DNA of 64,000 nucleotides. Origin: Reticulascus tulasneorum (lineage: Eukaryota; Ascomycota; Sordariomycetes; Glomerellales; Reticulascaceae). The notes under the pieces are model-generated. The model was given only the letters and a program-made list of their open reading frames with translations. It was not told the DNA's origin and did no database searches. Location of the stretch: contig LSAX01000003.1 of the NCBI GenBank assembly GCA_001557505.1, forward strand, positions 682,001 through 746,000. The letters run 5' to 3'. This document shows positions 29,743 through 40,900 of this stretch, piece by piece; position 1 is the stretch's first letter, and each line of letters begins with the position of its first letter. A program made the position numbers and the translations under genes.

Positions 29743-31696
29743 CTAGTGCTCTGCCAAAGTGCTTCCTGGTCCAGCCAGCTCGGCATGCTTGCTACAAGAC
29801 AGCCAGAAACACTGCGATATGTCAGCCAGTCCGTAGTGATAGATTAGAGGCAACGCACAGTGAGGCCTCAGGAACAGGCTGCCGAAGAGTGCCGATGCGA
29901 AGATGATACCAAGTAACATGAAGAATGCCTGTGGATACGATCCAACTGTCACTGCATACAGACCGCTGAACAGCATAGGTGCGAATACTTGTCCAAGAGA
30001 TTGAACCAATCCGAGGGCTCCCAGAAGCGCCCCGACGCTTTCTGCGGGCACATGCTTCGTCAGTGCGCTTTGGGTCACGGCTCCGCCGAGCCCTCCAAGA
30101 GATGCTACCACGCCGGATAGGATGAACAATCCTGGTGTACGTGCCAGGACGTAACCCACGGTGCCCGAAAAGTCCAGTAGTAGCGCAATCCTTATCAGAA
30201 TCAGATCGACTTCATCGGCACCACTATTTGTTTCCATCTTCTGGATGCTGCCTCCTCGACGCTGTTGCTGGTAGCCTTGGGGGTGGCGAAGGCGGATAAT
30301 GTAGTTAGCAATAGGGAACACGGCTAACAGTGCTATAGCTCGGACAAAACTCAATAATGCCACGAAGCGTGAGGACTCAAACGTGCCCCACCTAAAAGTA
30401 GCCTCGACGTAAAGTATTGTAACCATGCCGGAGCCCATAGCAATGGACATTTTAGTCATATCGATGAGGGCGAGAATGATGATGTTGCGTCCAATTGCCC
30501 GTTTACCTTGACCTGTAGGAAACAATACCTTCAGAGGTTCGAGGGTACTCATGATCAGAAGTAAGAAGGGATCTAGAGTATTTTCCTTCAAGAGCTTGAA
30601 GACACCGAAGCTTCCATCTTTGCTTCCAGACCTCGAGATTCGAGACTGAATGCTAGAAGCTTCGTGATCTGCTCTATATTTCCCCCTTGCTATCAATTGA
30701 CGTTGCCTGGGAATCGAATCAGGCGTTGCGAACCAGATGAACAGGATAAAGAACGCATGACAGCCGAGAGTTACGTAGAATATTGACAGTAGAGAACCAG
30801 TCAGCTTGACCACGTAACCGGCTAGAAGAGGGCCAAATGCAAGTCCAGTGAAAGAACAGGCATGCAAGTAGCCAATATGGGCGCCACGATTCGATGGAGG
30901 GGTGCAGTCGCTGGTGTATGAATTGGTAAGGACGCTGCTCGCGGTAAACGACCCTGACAGGCCGTCGAAGAACGCACCAAGTATCAACCAGTGGAAGTCG
31001 AAGGTGTCAGGAAATTTGGCTGTGAGGATCGCCATGATCTCATTGATAATCCCCCCAATCGCCGTAATAACCAGAAGTCGGGTGCGGCCATATCGGTCAG
31101 AGAGGGAGCCCAACTTTGGTACAGTAAATGCACTTAAGGTTCCTGTCAAAACACCTATAGAAAGCGAAAAGGTTGCAACCTTCCTTTGCACTTCTGGGAT
31201 AAAGCATTGAGGATTATCTCCGCCGATAATGACAGGAACAAATGTGAGACCGGGGTCGATGGATCCCTGGTCTATAAAATACCTGTGGCATATCAAGTCG
31301 ATCATTCTACACACCGAGTCCGTGATTAGCCTCATGTAGTCTCCGGCCAGTGTTTCGATTTCGACTGACAGATTGATCTTGGGGACCATTATACCTCCAA
31401 ACGCCAGCGTATACAGCATAAAGGGTGCAATAAGCCAGAACACCTGATTCTCGCTGGTCAGTTCTGGACCCTGGCCAAAGTTGATTTGCCTTTCAAACTC
31501 AAACATTTGCCCGAGCTGCTGATATACATACCGAAGGCGTCCGCCACCACGGCATGTGTCCATGTCCTTCTCTTGAACCATCTTCACTCTCCATATCTAG
31601 TAACGACATGCCGTGCTCCTCACCAGCATCGAGCCATGGCGTTGTTTCTGTCGGGGCAGACCATCGATCGTCCTGGTCAGCCATGTCGCTAGGCAT
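29743..31696 (-). CDS. Major facilitator superfamily transporter
   Basis: Three exons, 31696-31532, 31443-31370 and 31306-29743, give 600 residues. The first intron joins MPWWRTPS to VFWLIAPFMLYTLAFGG; the second joins PKIN to LMIDLICHRYF. Motif A of the family is present as LGSLSDRYGRTRLL, and about twelve hydrophobic segments can be counted with a long cytosolic loop in the middle (QRQLIARGK to GVFKLLKEN). The form is that of fungal TetA/Hcp-like proton-coupled exporters. The N-terminal 55 residues are acidic and soluble. After FLRPH the frame runs on for about 32 residues of a different character, perhaps an extended tail. Swainsonine clusters include an MFS gene (swnT), but this one is 7 kb beyond the synthase with a protease and a foldback element between, so the link is weak. 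Confidence 0.87.
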
Positions 31697-33359
31697 ACTG
31701 CTCTTCCCGGGCTGTCGCTTGCTCGCTACCAGCGTATACAGCCCATTTTTTACTCCAGCAACTCCGACTGCCGGCATCGGAAGGCGCTCGAAAAGTTTAC
31801 AGGTGCTGCGGGTATGCTGTGTGCGCTCAGCACTGTGGCGAACGGATGCAGGGTCGTTCAAGGTCTATGATCGCAGCCGGCGGCTACAGGATCGCTCGTG
31901 ATGAGTACTTTCAAGTTGAATCTAATGAGAATGAACAAAAGGGATGTATTGGAGAGAGCAAGTAACAATGCGCCAGTTGTTTGCGAATAAGAGGCGGCCG
32001 CAGTTCTACGAATACCCTATACCCGACCGCCTCCGGAAGATACTATATCTTACGCCAAAAGGGGCTGGAAAGTGTATGTCCCTTGGGGTATCTCATTGTT
32101 GTAATGCCATGGGTGTTGTGGGCTACTGTCCACTCGCCTACGAACTCTTGGTAGGTGCTTTGCAGCTGAGTCGTTTCCCAAGATCCGAGGGTCGCCGGAG
32201 TTTACAAAATACTCCTGGGGAGCAAGTTCGCCATTGGCCCACAGCCGCACACTACCGCCAAAACTATTTGATGAGCAGATTTATGCGCGGGAAGACGAGA
32301 TTCCCGCCTACAACACTGAATGGGCATCCCCAGGAGCTGTGCGAAGTTCCCTGGTCGATGCGTCGGGAATCGCGACACTGCCGAATAAAACGACGCAGTG
32401 AAGTTCCTCCAAAACGGTACGTACGTATGCACACGACCATGCATTCATTGGTAGCACAGCTGGACGGTTGCACAAACTAATAAGTGCCACCACGTGTGGT
32501 TGGAGGCACTTTCGGACATGCAGGCCATGAATTGGCAAGCAGTTTCGTCAGCCACTGCATTTGGATAACCCCCGGAATGACCACAAACCCACCATCGAGA
32601 CACTAAGACGATCTCATCCGTCCCGCTTTCGTGCATGGCTGGACATGAAACAAAATACTCCGGATGCGATCGGCTGCAAGGTACTGTACCCAATTCCCAT
32701 CCCCATCGCTCTGATGACATAAGTTAAGTGTTCGGTGTTCTACCTCCTTTCTTTTGTTGTTGTGGGGTGTGTCTCGGATGAGCGACTCTTTGTAGTTCCG
32801 CAGGCTATTGTGCAGCTAGCCACCGAACCAAAACCACTGTGGTGAATCGCGGTCCCGAGTTTTCCCTTTAATCTGTGCCACACTCAGTTAATGGTTAATG
32901 ACGTAGTCTCTCTCGGTTCTGGACCCAGGGGGAAGGACATGGCAACAGGTGGGGCCGCTGTAATCTGACCCGTGAGGATCCAGGCAGTAACTTACATGCC
33001 TCAGGTAATTTTTTACCGTCACGGGTGCACGGGTGTGCCTTATCATGTGCTTTACGCTGCAGATGATTAGGTACGTACCTTCAGTACCTAGGCACCTATG
33101 TAGGTAAGGTAGTTATCGATGGGTGGCGGGCCCCGCACTAACGTCCCGAAGTGCGTCATGTTCAGGCACCTGGTCCGCTTTGAAATGCACTACGCATCTA
33201 CCAACCGTAGTGGTCCAGAGTTGGCAAATTCGAACGTCGATTTCTTCTCCCAGTCTTTCTCCTTCCAGGTTTGGCCGCGGCTTTCTGAGAGGAACAAGGA
33301 TTTCCGACATTACAGGAGCAATGTCTTGTGTCTAACACGAACACCCTACCCATTCAGTC
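31697..33359. other. Intergenic, no gene supported
   Basis: Divergent starts of the MFS transporter and histidine kinase face each other across about 1.66 kb. A patch rich in TACCT/AGGTA words is at 33069-33113. The small overlapping frames on both strands near 31944-32720 show no motifs. Confidence 0.5.
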
Positions 33360-36300
33360 ATGGTCAGGATCTCCGAGAGCACGCGTGAGCGCGAGACAGT
33401 CAAGCGGGTCTACCCCCCCTCCCCAACACCATTTGTTGCTCCTGCTAACCAGCTGTGGCCCGCAAAGATATGATCCAACCCACATTACCGGCGTCGCTCT
33501 CGACAATGTTGAGCAGCCTGCTGACCTGTCTTCTTCCTCCGACTCTGGCCTGACAGCCCTTGCACAGCTCGGCGCCTTGAGACTGAATGCCGCCCGAGGC
33601 CTCATTTCCCTCTTCGATCGCAACAACCAGTATATGGCCGCCGAGGCTACTCAGACCCTGCCCTTGACCCCCAATATCGAGCATGACCACCTTTGGGCTT
33701 GTGGTACCACTTGCCGACGGTCTGCCAGCATCTGCGAAGAGGTCCTCACCGCGTCAGAAATCTCCAACTCGGAGTGGGCCTTGACGGACGAACTTCCCGT
33801 CATAGTTATACCTGACCTTGCCAAGGACGACCGATACAATGAGCGCCCCAAGTTCTACCCATATAATCGGTTCTATGCCGGGGTGGCCATACGGTCGCCC
33901 AGAGGCATCAATATCGGGGTCTTCTGCATTTTTGACGATAAGCCCAGAGACGGCTTGACTGACGAGTTGCTCAAGTTCATGACCGACCTTTCACAGACCA
34001 TAACGGGCTATCTCGATTCTAAGATGATGAGCGATCGCTACCGCCGTAGTGAGCGCATGGTTCGGGGGCTTGGTAACGTTGTCCAAGAAAACGCGATGAC
34101 CACGGAATGGTTCCGGAGGCGAGGCGGTGGTCCGGGCCAGCGGAGAAAGAGACAGCTTCCTGCCGGCCCCAGGCAAGGAGTCGAGAAACGAGAGAATTCC
34201 GTGGGGCCAAAAGCCTCTCCTGTACGAGCAGAGTTCCTACCAGCCCAGGAGAAGGCCCACACGGATGAGCCAGCGACAGAGACGGTATCCAGCAATGCTG
34301 TGCCCTCAACGCCGGACATTCGGGCGACTGAAATTAAACAAGTTTTCTCAAGAGCGGCAAATACCATCAAGGAATCGATCGAGGTTGAAGGGGTGCTCAT
34401 CTTGGACGCCAGCATCGCCTCGTTTGGAGGGCTTGTTGCACAAGTCCACAGAGAATCTTCAAGTTCTGAGGAAGATCCCTCCCACACACGAGCTACGTCC
34501 AAGCACATCGAAGGTACTATGGATACTGCCCAGGAGCGGCCTTGCAAGATTCTAGCCTTTTCCGCGTCCCAAAAGTATGCCAAGAATGAAGGTGAGGCTG
34601 CGATGGTCCCTGGAACGGTGCCGGACTTGGTTCTGGATAAGTTGCTGCACCGCTATGCCATGGGCGGCATACTCAACTTCGATAAGAGTGGAGGGATTCA
34701 GTCTGAGTCCGACACCGACGAACACGAACTCGACTTGACTGGCTTGACGGACCAGGTTTCCGGAAACGATATTCAGAAGTTGAAGAGACGAGCTAAGGCG
34801 ACAAGTTCCCAGCAAGCCGATGGTAAACTGATTCTTAGCCTTTGCCCAGGCGCGAGGAGCGTTATGGTGTTCCCCATGTGGGACTCAAATAAAGAGCGAT
34901 GGTTTGCGGGCGGTTTCGTCTGGATTACTGCTCCAAATCGCATCTTCACCGCTGAGGGCGACTTGAGCTACCTGATGGCAATCGGCACCATTGTAATGGC
35001 GGAGGTCAACCGTATTGACGCTGTGGCGGCTGGTAGAGCGAAAACAGATATCCTTAGTTCGTTGAGCCACGAACTACGCTCGCCACTGCATGGCGTCGTA
35101 GCGTCTGTTGACCTTCTGCAAGACACTCAACTGGATCCATTCCAGTCCGATGTCATCCATGCTATCGAAGTGTCAGGTCGCACCCTACTTGAAACTATCG
35201 ATCATGTTAGTCTTATCCCATACTCTCTTGCGATAATCCCATTCTAACTTATTTAGCTGCTCGATTATAGCAAGATTAATAATTTCTCACGAGCTTCGAA
35301 AGCGGGCCGAGGAAAGAGCAAACACGCTCGGGGCTTGCTTCCTGGCAGTCAGCGATCAATCGAGTCCGGCATGATGTCCCTCCTGTCTGATGTGCAGGTC
35401 GATCTCCTTGCAGAGGAAGTCATCGAGAGTATTTTCACTGGCCACAACTTCCAGAGGATATCTAAAGTCGCCGATGACGCATCGAGACGCCCAAGCATCT
35501 TTGCAGTGCGACAGCTCGATTCTATCCATGTGATTGAGAGCTCCGCTCATGAAAGAGTTAACACTGGAGACTTACACTTCGTTCCTGGCAGTGTTTCAGT
35601 ATATCTCGACATCGATCCGGCCGTATCATGGGGGTTTCACACCCAGCCCGGCGCCCTGAGGCGAATCATCATGAATATCTTTGGCAATGCGCTTAAGTAC
35701 ACAAACGAAGGATATATCATTATCAGTTTGAGGCAGGAGGCATTGCCAGGGGACCAATCTAAGGTGATACTCACAGTCACTGATTCGGGGATTGGCATTG
35801 GAGATGACTATCTCCAAAATCAACTATTCACCCCGTTTTCCCAAGAAAATGGGCTCGCCCCTGGAACAGGTTTAGGCTTGAGTCTTGTTCAGCAGATTAC
35901 ATCGGCGCTTGGTGGCCTCATTAGCGTTGTCAGCGAAGTCGGCCATGGCACCTCTGTTCGTGTCTCTTTGCCACTATCTCCTCGTCAAAACCCCGAAGAG
36001 AATGGAACCAAATTTGCAGCGAATCTTGAGGCAGTAGCAGGACTGCGGGTGTCCCTTCTCGGATTTGCGGATGTGCCAGAGGTTTGCTTTGATGCTGATC
36101 CTGCGCAGACGGGGGGGCGTTCCGAGCTGGACGTGATGAAAACCTTGTGCTGCGACTGGCTTCACATGAAAGTCATCCCACCGTCTACCAGTGATCCTCC
36201 AGACTTTATCATCTGCACCCAAGCTGCCCTTGAAGATTTCGATAAAAAGACAGATCCGGACCGGAATCTCCCTCCTGTTGTCATAATATGCCGAGATTCG

Positions 36301-37330
36301 ATTGCGGCCCATGGACATTCGACGGCTCTCAAAGCTTCAAAGCGAAACGTTATCTTTGAGTTCACCTCGCAGCCGTTAGTCTAGCCTTCCATATGGTTAT
36401 TGAGCCAATACTGACATATTTACAGGACTGGCCCTCGCAAGATGGCCAAGATATTGGCATCAAGCTTGAGTCGTTGGAGGGAGACTTGGGCCGCCCCACC
36501 GCCCCTTCAGACGGATCTATCTTCCCTCCCGGAGGTGCCTCTTCTGATCTCAGAAACATCCTCTCCGACATCGGGTATACTAGCCTCCCAGGAGTTGTCG
36601 TTGACGGCATTGTCGATTTTGCCTGCTCCTGTTCCTGGACTCTCCTCTCCGATAGAGACGCCAATCCCCACTCTGGACTCAGCCCTATCTCAGAATGTAG
36701 ACCGAGGACAACCTACGTCCCTTGCACCCACTGAAGGCGCTACGGACCAGACGGTCGGTTCATACCTTCTCGTTGACGATAATAAGATTAATTTACGTGT
36801 GAGTCTGCCCTAGTTATAGAAGTTAGACCATTACCTTGCTGACCATGTACGCAGATTCTCTCATCTTACATGACGAAACTGAAGTATCCCCATTCGACTG
36901 CCCTAGATGGACTCGAAGCATTTGAGACCTACACTAGGAGCCAGGGAGTCTACTCTTGCATTCTTATGGGTATGACATCTTCCATCTCTTCCATAGCTTT
37001 CCCTTTCGCCTCGGCGAGTAGGATACTGTTGAAAAATGAGCGCATGCTGATAGCCCACCATGAACAGACATCTCCATGCCAGTAATGGACGGGCTTGAAT
37101 CCACCCGCCGAATCCGCGAGTTCGAGCGATCCTCTCAGCAAACTCCCGCTACTATCATTGCTCTTACAGGGCTCGCTTCAGCAAGTGTCCAGCAGGAGGC
37201 TTTTGCAAGCGGTGTTGACTTATTCTTAACGAAGCCAGTGCGCCTCAAGGAATTGGGGCAGATTTTGGAAACAAGGGCAATGCCCCGTCCGACGACAAGT
37301 CACCAATCAGTGAACCTGACTGGCGAGTAG
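33360..37330 (+). CDS. Hybrid sensor histidine kinase with GAF, HisKA, HATPase and receiver domains; apparent frameshift
   Basis: The exons run to 35205, then 35257-36374, 36426-36798, 36855-36969 and 37068-37330, with GT-AG introns of 51, 51, 56 and 98 nt. Domains in order: a GAF-like region (LTALAQLGALRLNAARGLIS to IRSPRGINIGVFCIFDD); HisKA with phospho-acceptor His at 35068-35070 (SLSHELRSPLHG); HATPase with the N box (NIFGNALKYTNEG), DSGIGIG and GTGLGLSL; and a receiver domain with LVDDNKINLR, an acceptor Asp whose codon is split by the last intron (before ISMPVMDG), and a TKP lysine. It senses an unknown signal through a phosphorelay. Oddity: the typical N-terminal RERETVKR motif reads from ATG 33360 in one frame, but the body from about 33475 is in the next. 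A C7 run at 33413-33419 is the likely point. It is a one-base change, either real or a sequencing error. Confidence 0.85.
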
Positions 37331-37974
37331 TCAACCACAATGCCTCTCGGAAGTATGACATAAAAAAATATACGCCGGGAGCGCATGATCACGCCTATCA
37401 TACTTCCCAAATATTTACAATCCCAGACCACAGACGGATTCGAGGATCGAAACCCTGATCAACTCATCCATCTGGCTGAAGTACTCGACTGCACGCCAAT
37501 TCGGACCTAATGTTGCAAATCATGAGTTTCAAAGGAGATCTCCGTAGCAAGTAGGCCTATGAATGGCTTGATTGTTTATAGTGTCTCCTAAATCTCAACT
37601 CGAGATGCTACTCAGGAAAGGAGCGCAGAATCAACCCATATACCCTTTTGGTTGTCAAATCTGGGTCGAAGGCTGGACTTGGATCGGCTATGCAGCGAAA
37701 CTCAGTTGCCAGAACGCGAAGTTTAGCCAAAGTCTGCATAGAGCTACATTCGAGGTAGTCAGCGTAGGCTATCGTGGTAGTCTCTGTGAGTGCACATAGA
37801 TCACCGATATCTTCGTCAGTAAGAATCACAGTATACGCAGTCTCTGCTTCAAATAGAATAATAATAAAAGTCTTTCAGACATTCTACAAATCATACACAT
37901 AAACTCGGTTTGCAAAGTAAAGATCTAGTTTAGATAACGAATCCGAATGAGAATGAAATATCAATGCGACACAT
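37331..37974. other. Convergent 3' gap between kinase and PKS
   Basis: The rightward kinase and leftward PKS end here. Only short frames without motifs are present, and the sequence near 37850-37890 is AT-rich. Confidence 0.5.
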
Positions 37975-40900
37975 CTACGCCGATACTGCCACATCGCCCG
38001 ACTTTTTCGCAAACGATACCAGCTCCGTCTTGCGTAAAATGGTGTCCGACAGATCAACGAATGAGCCGGTGCTGAGCAGGTCGAGAATCTGGAGTGCAGC
38101 TCCGAACTCGCGCGTGATCCAGTTACGGATCTCGATGGAGACAAGCGAGTCGAGTCCGGCTACAGTCGTGCTCTTTGTAGGGTCGAGCTCTTCACGTGGG
38201 ATCATGAGCACTCCGGCTGCCTTGTCCAGCAACGCGTCGACTACAATGCGTTGGGCTTCTTCATAAGATGTGGCGCGTTTGAGGGCCGCTCCAGGCGACA
38301 CCGTCTGGGTATTTTCGGTCCCGTTGGCCTGTTCCGAGGCGGCACGGGAGCAGAGTGACGTGAACTTGGCATCAGACGCCCAGAAAAGGTTCGAGAAGTT
38401 GACGGCCAATTTAAGGCCAGTGACGACCTGAGATCCGCATGTCTCCTCTGCCTTGCCAGTAATAGACGCCGCGATGAGGGCAAGGATTTCTTTCTCGCTG
38501 ATTGCCTCACCACCGATCTGTGCAATGACCTCCTTCTGCCGCTCAGCGTTCTCAGCCAGGTACCCCGTATCGCTGACGGCAGCCAGGTTGAGCGTCGTCG
38601 CTGCGAGGCCCTGGTGGCGTCGGAACTGGACGAAAGAATCAAGGAATGTGTTGGCAGCTGCGTAGGCAGCCTGTCCTTGGTTTCCGATGACACCAGCGAC
38701 TGAGCTTAGTGCGATGAAGAAGTCTAGGGTCGCATCTGGGAGTGCGGTGTGCAAATTCCAGCAGCCGGCAACCTTTGATTTGACGACCTTTTCCCACTGG
38801 GTGAAATTCATTTTCTCAAACAAAACATCCTATATGATTATCAGACTTGAGATGGAGTCAAGTGAAGATTGATAAAACTCACATCCAGAACCATCGCACT
38901 GTGGATAATGCCTCGTATTGTCGGAAGCTGATCCTTGATCTCTTGAATCATCTGTTCGACATCTTGGATGTCCGAAACATCGCACTGATGCAGAATAACA
39001 TCCACGCCAACACTCTTGGCCTCTTTTATTACCTCAGCAACTGCAGGAGAGATTGTGTCTGAGCGGGAAACCAGCACGATGTTCTTCGCTCCTCTGGGTA
39101 GCATCCATCTGGTGATGCTTCGTCCAATACCACCGGTGCCGCCGATGATAATGTAGGTTCCGTCTGGACGCAATATCCTGCCACCAGTCTTCTCGGAATA
39201 CGTTGCCTGTTCACTGTTAGTCGCTGAGATGCTGAAGAAATAGAGCAGCGGTACATGCCTTCACCATATCATTCGGACCAGCAGTGACAAGGATCTTGCC
39301 ATGGGTCTTACCAGTCTGGAGTGTTCGGAACGCAGCCTCGATATCCGAAATTGGAAAAGTCGTGATTGGCAAAATTGGCTTTATCATCCCGTAGCTGAGC
39401 AGCCTGAATACGTCATCTAGAACACGCTTCATGACGAGCGGTCGCTCAGCCGCGACAACGGTTAGGTCTACGGAGGCGAACATGGCGTTATGCTCAAACA
39501 TGGCCATGTCGAGGCCCGAATTGCTGAGGATGTCGCGTTTTCCTATCTCGATGAAACGTCCGAAGTGGGCGATACATTCCCATGTCACGCGGAGGGCATC
39601 TGCGGATAAGGAGTTAAGAACAACATCCACGCCGCGTCCGTTAGTGGCCCGTTGGATACCCTTGGCGAACGAGACATCGCGGCTGAAGAAGATACTCTCC
39701 TCTGGAATGCCATAGGTCTCCATCAGGAACTCCTTTTTCGCTGGGCTGCCCACGGTTGCGAAGATCTGTGCGCCCACCATTTGGCAGAGCATGATGGCCG
39801 CCTGTCCCACACCTCCGGCAGCGGCATGGATGAGGACAGACTCCCCTCGCTGGATATGAGCGATATCAAAGAGACCATAGTACGCTGTAGCGAACACGAC
39901 CGGGACTGTGGCGGCTGCTTCGAGGCTCATGTCATCTGGGACCCTGGCTGCGCTGGTAGCCTTGCATCGTGCGTAGGTTGAGTATGCGCCTTCAGAGCTT
40001 GCGCAAACTCGATCTCCGACCTTCAGGTGGACGACGCTGCTTCCGATAGCCTTGACGATTCCTGCGCACTCGACGCCGAGGTACGGACTGGGAACCTCGC
40101 CGATCGAGACCATGATATCCTTGAAATTCATGCTGGTGACTTTGACTTCGATGGAGATCTCATCGGGCGGAAGGGGCGTGTCTGCGATCACATCGTCGAT
40201 GAAATGCAATGTATCTAGCGCACCTTTTGTGCCCACAGTGAGCTTTAGTGGCCGTCCGGGCTGGTTAAAGGGTTGTAGGAATGGAGCCGTGGAAGGATTC
40301 GTGTGCTGTTCCACGAATGTGTTCATCTCAAAGTCATCTACGATCCGACAGACGCTGAGGACACCGTCTCTTTCTTGGAACTCCAAGTCTGGGGAAAGCG
40401 GTGCATTTTCCCCAAAGATCTGCTGGGTCACTTCAACAATTGTTTGCGCTGTCTTTTCGGTGGAGAGCGGGTTCGTTTTGTCCAGATCAAGAGTACCGAA
40501 ATTCAGACTTGTCTCTGAGCGAACAGTACGAGCCAGGCCGTGAATCATGCCAAGCTTTGGATCAATGGAGTCCGTATAGGCGCCATTGACGACCCATACG
40601 ATGCCCTTAGCGGACACTGAGAGCTTTTGTACCTTGTCGAAGGTCTCAGCATCCAGCGTCGAAAGGAATGGCTGATCGAGCTCCACGAGGACAATGCATA
40701 TCCTGCCTTCGGTTTGGACATCTCCAAGAGAACCGATGGTGACATTACTCGTGCCAAGATGGTCCCTCAAAACCAACGCCAGCTGATTCTCTTGTAGCGG
40801 TGTGCAGATGATGGAAATATTCCCAAATTCAGGGACTCTAACAGACGTCTCCACGCCATCAGCCTCGGATGAATCGGTCGCACTGTTCTGTGTAGGCGGC

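Noticed and set aside
29743..31696. Calling the MFS gene swnT
   Set aside because: It is separated from the synthase by a foldback element and a protease gene, and family membership alone is not specific.
33069..33113. TACCT/AGGTA-rich patch as a regulatory array
   Set aside because: Short, irregular simple-sequence DNA; no consistent spacing.
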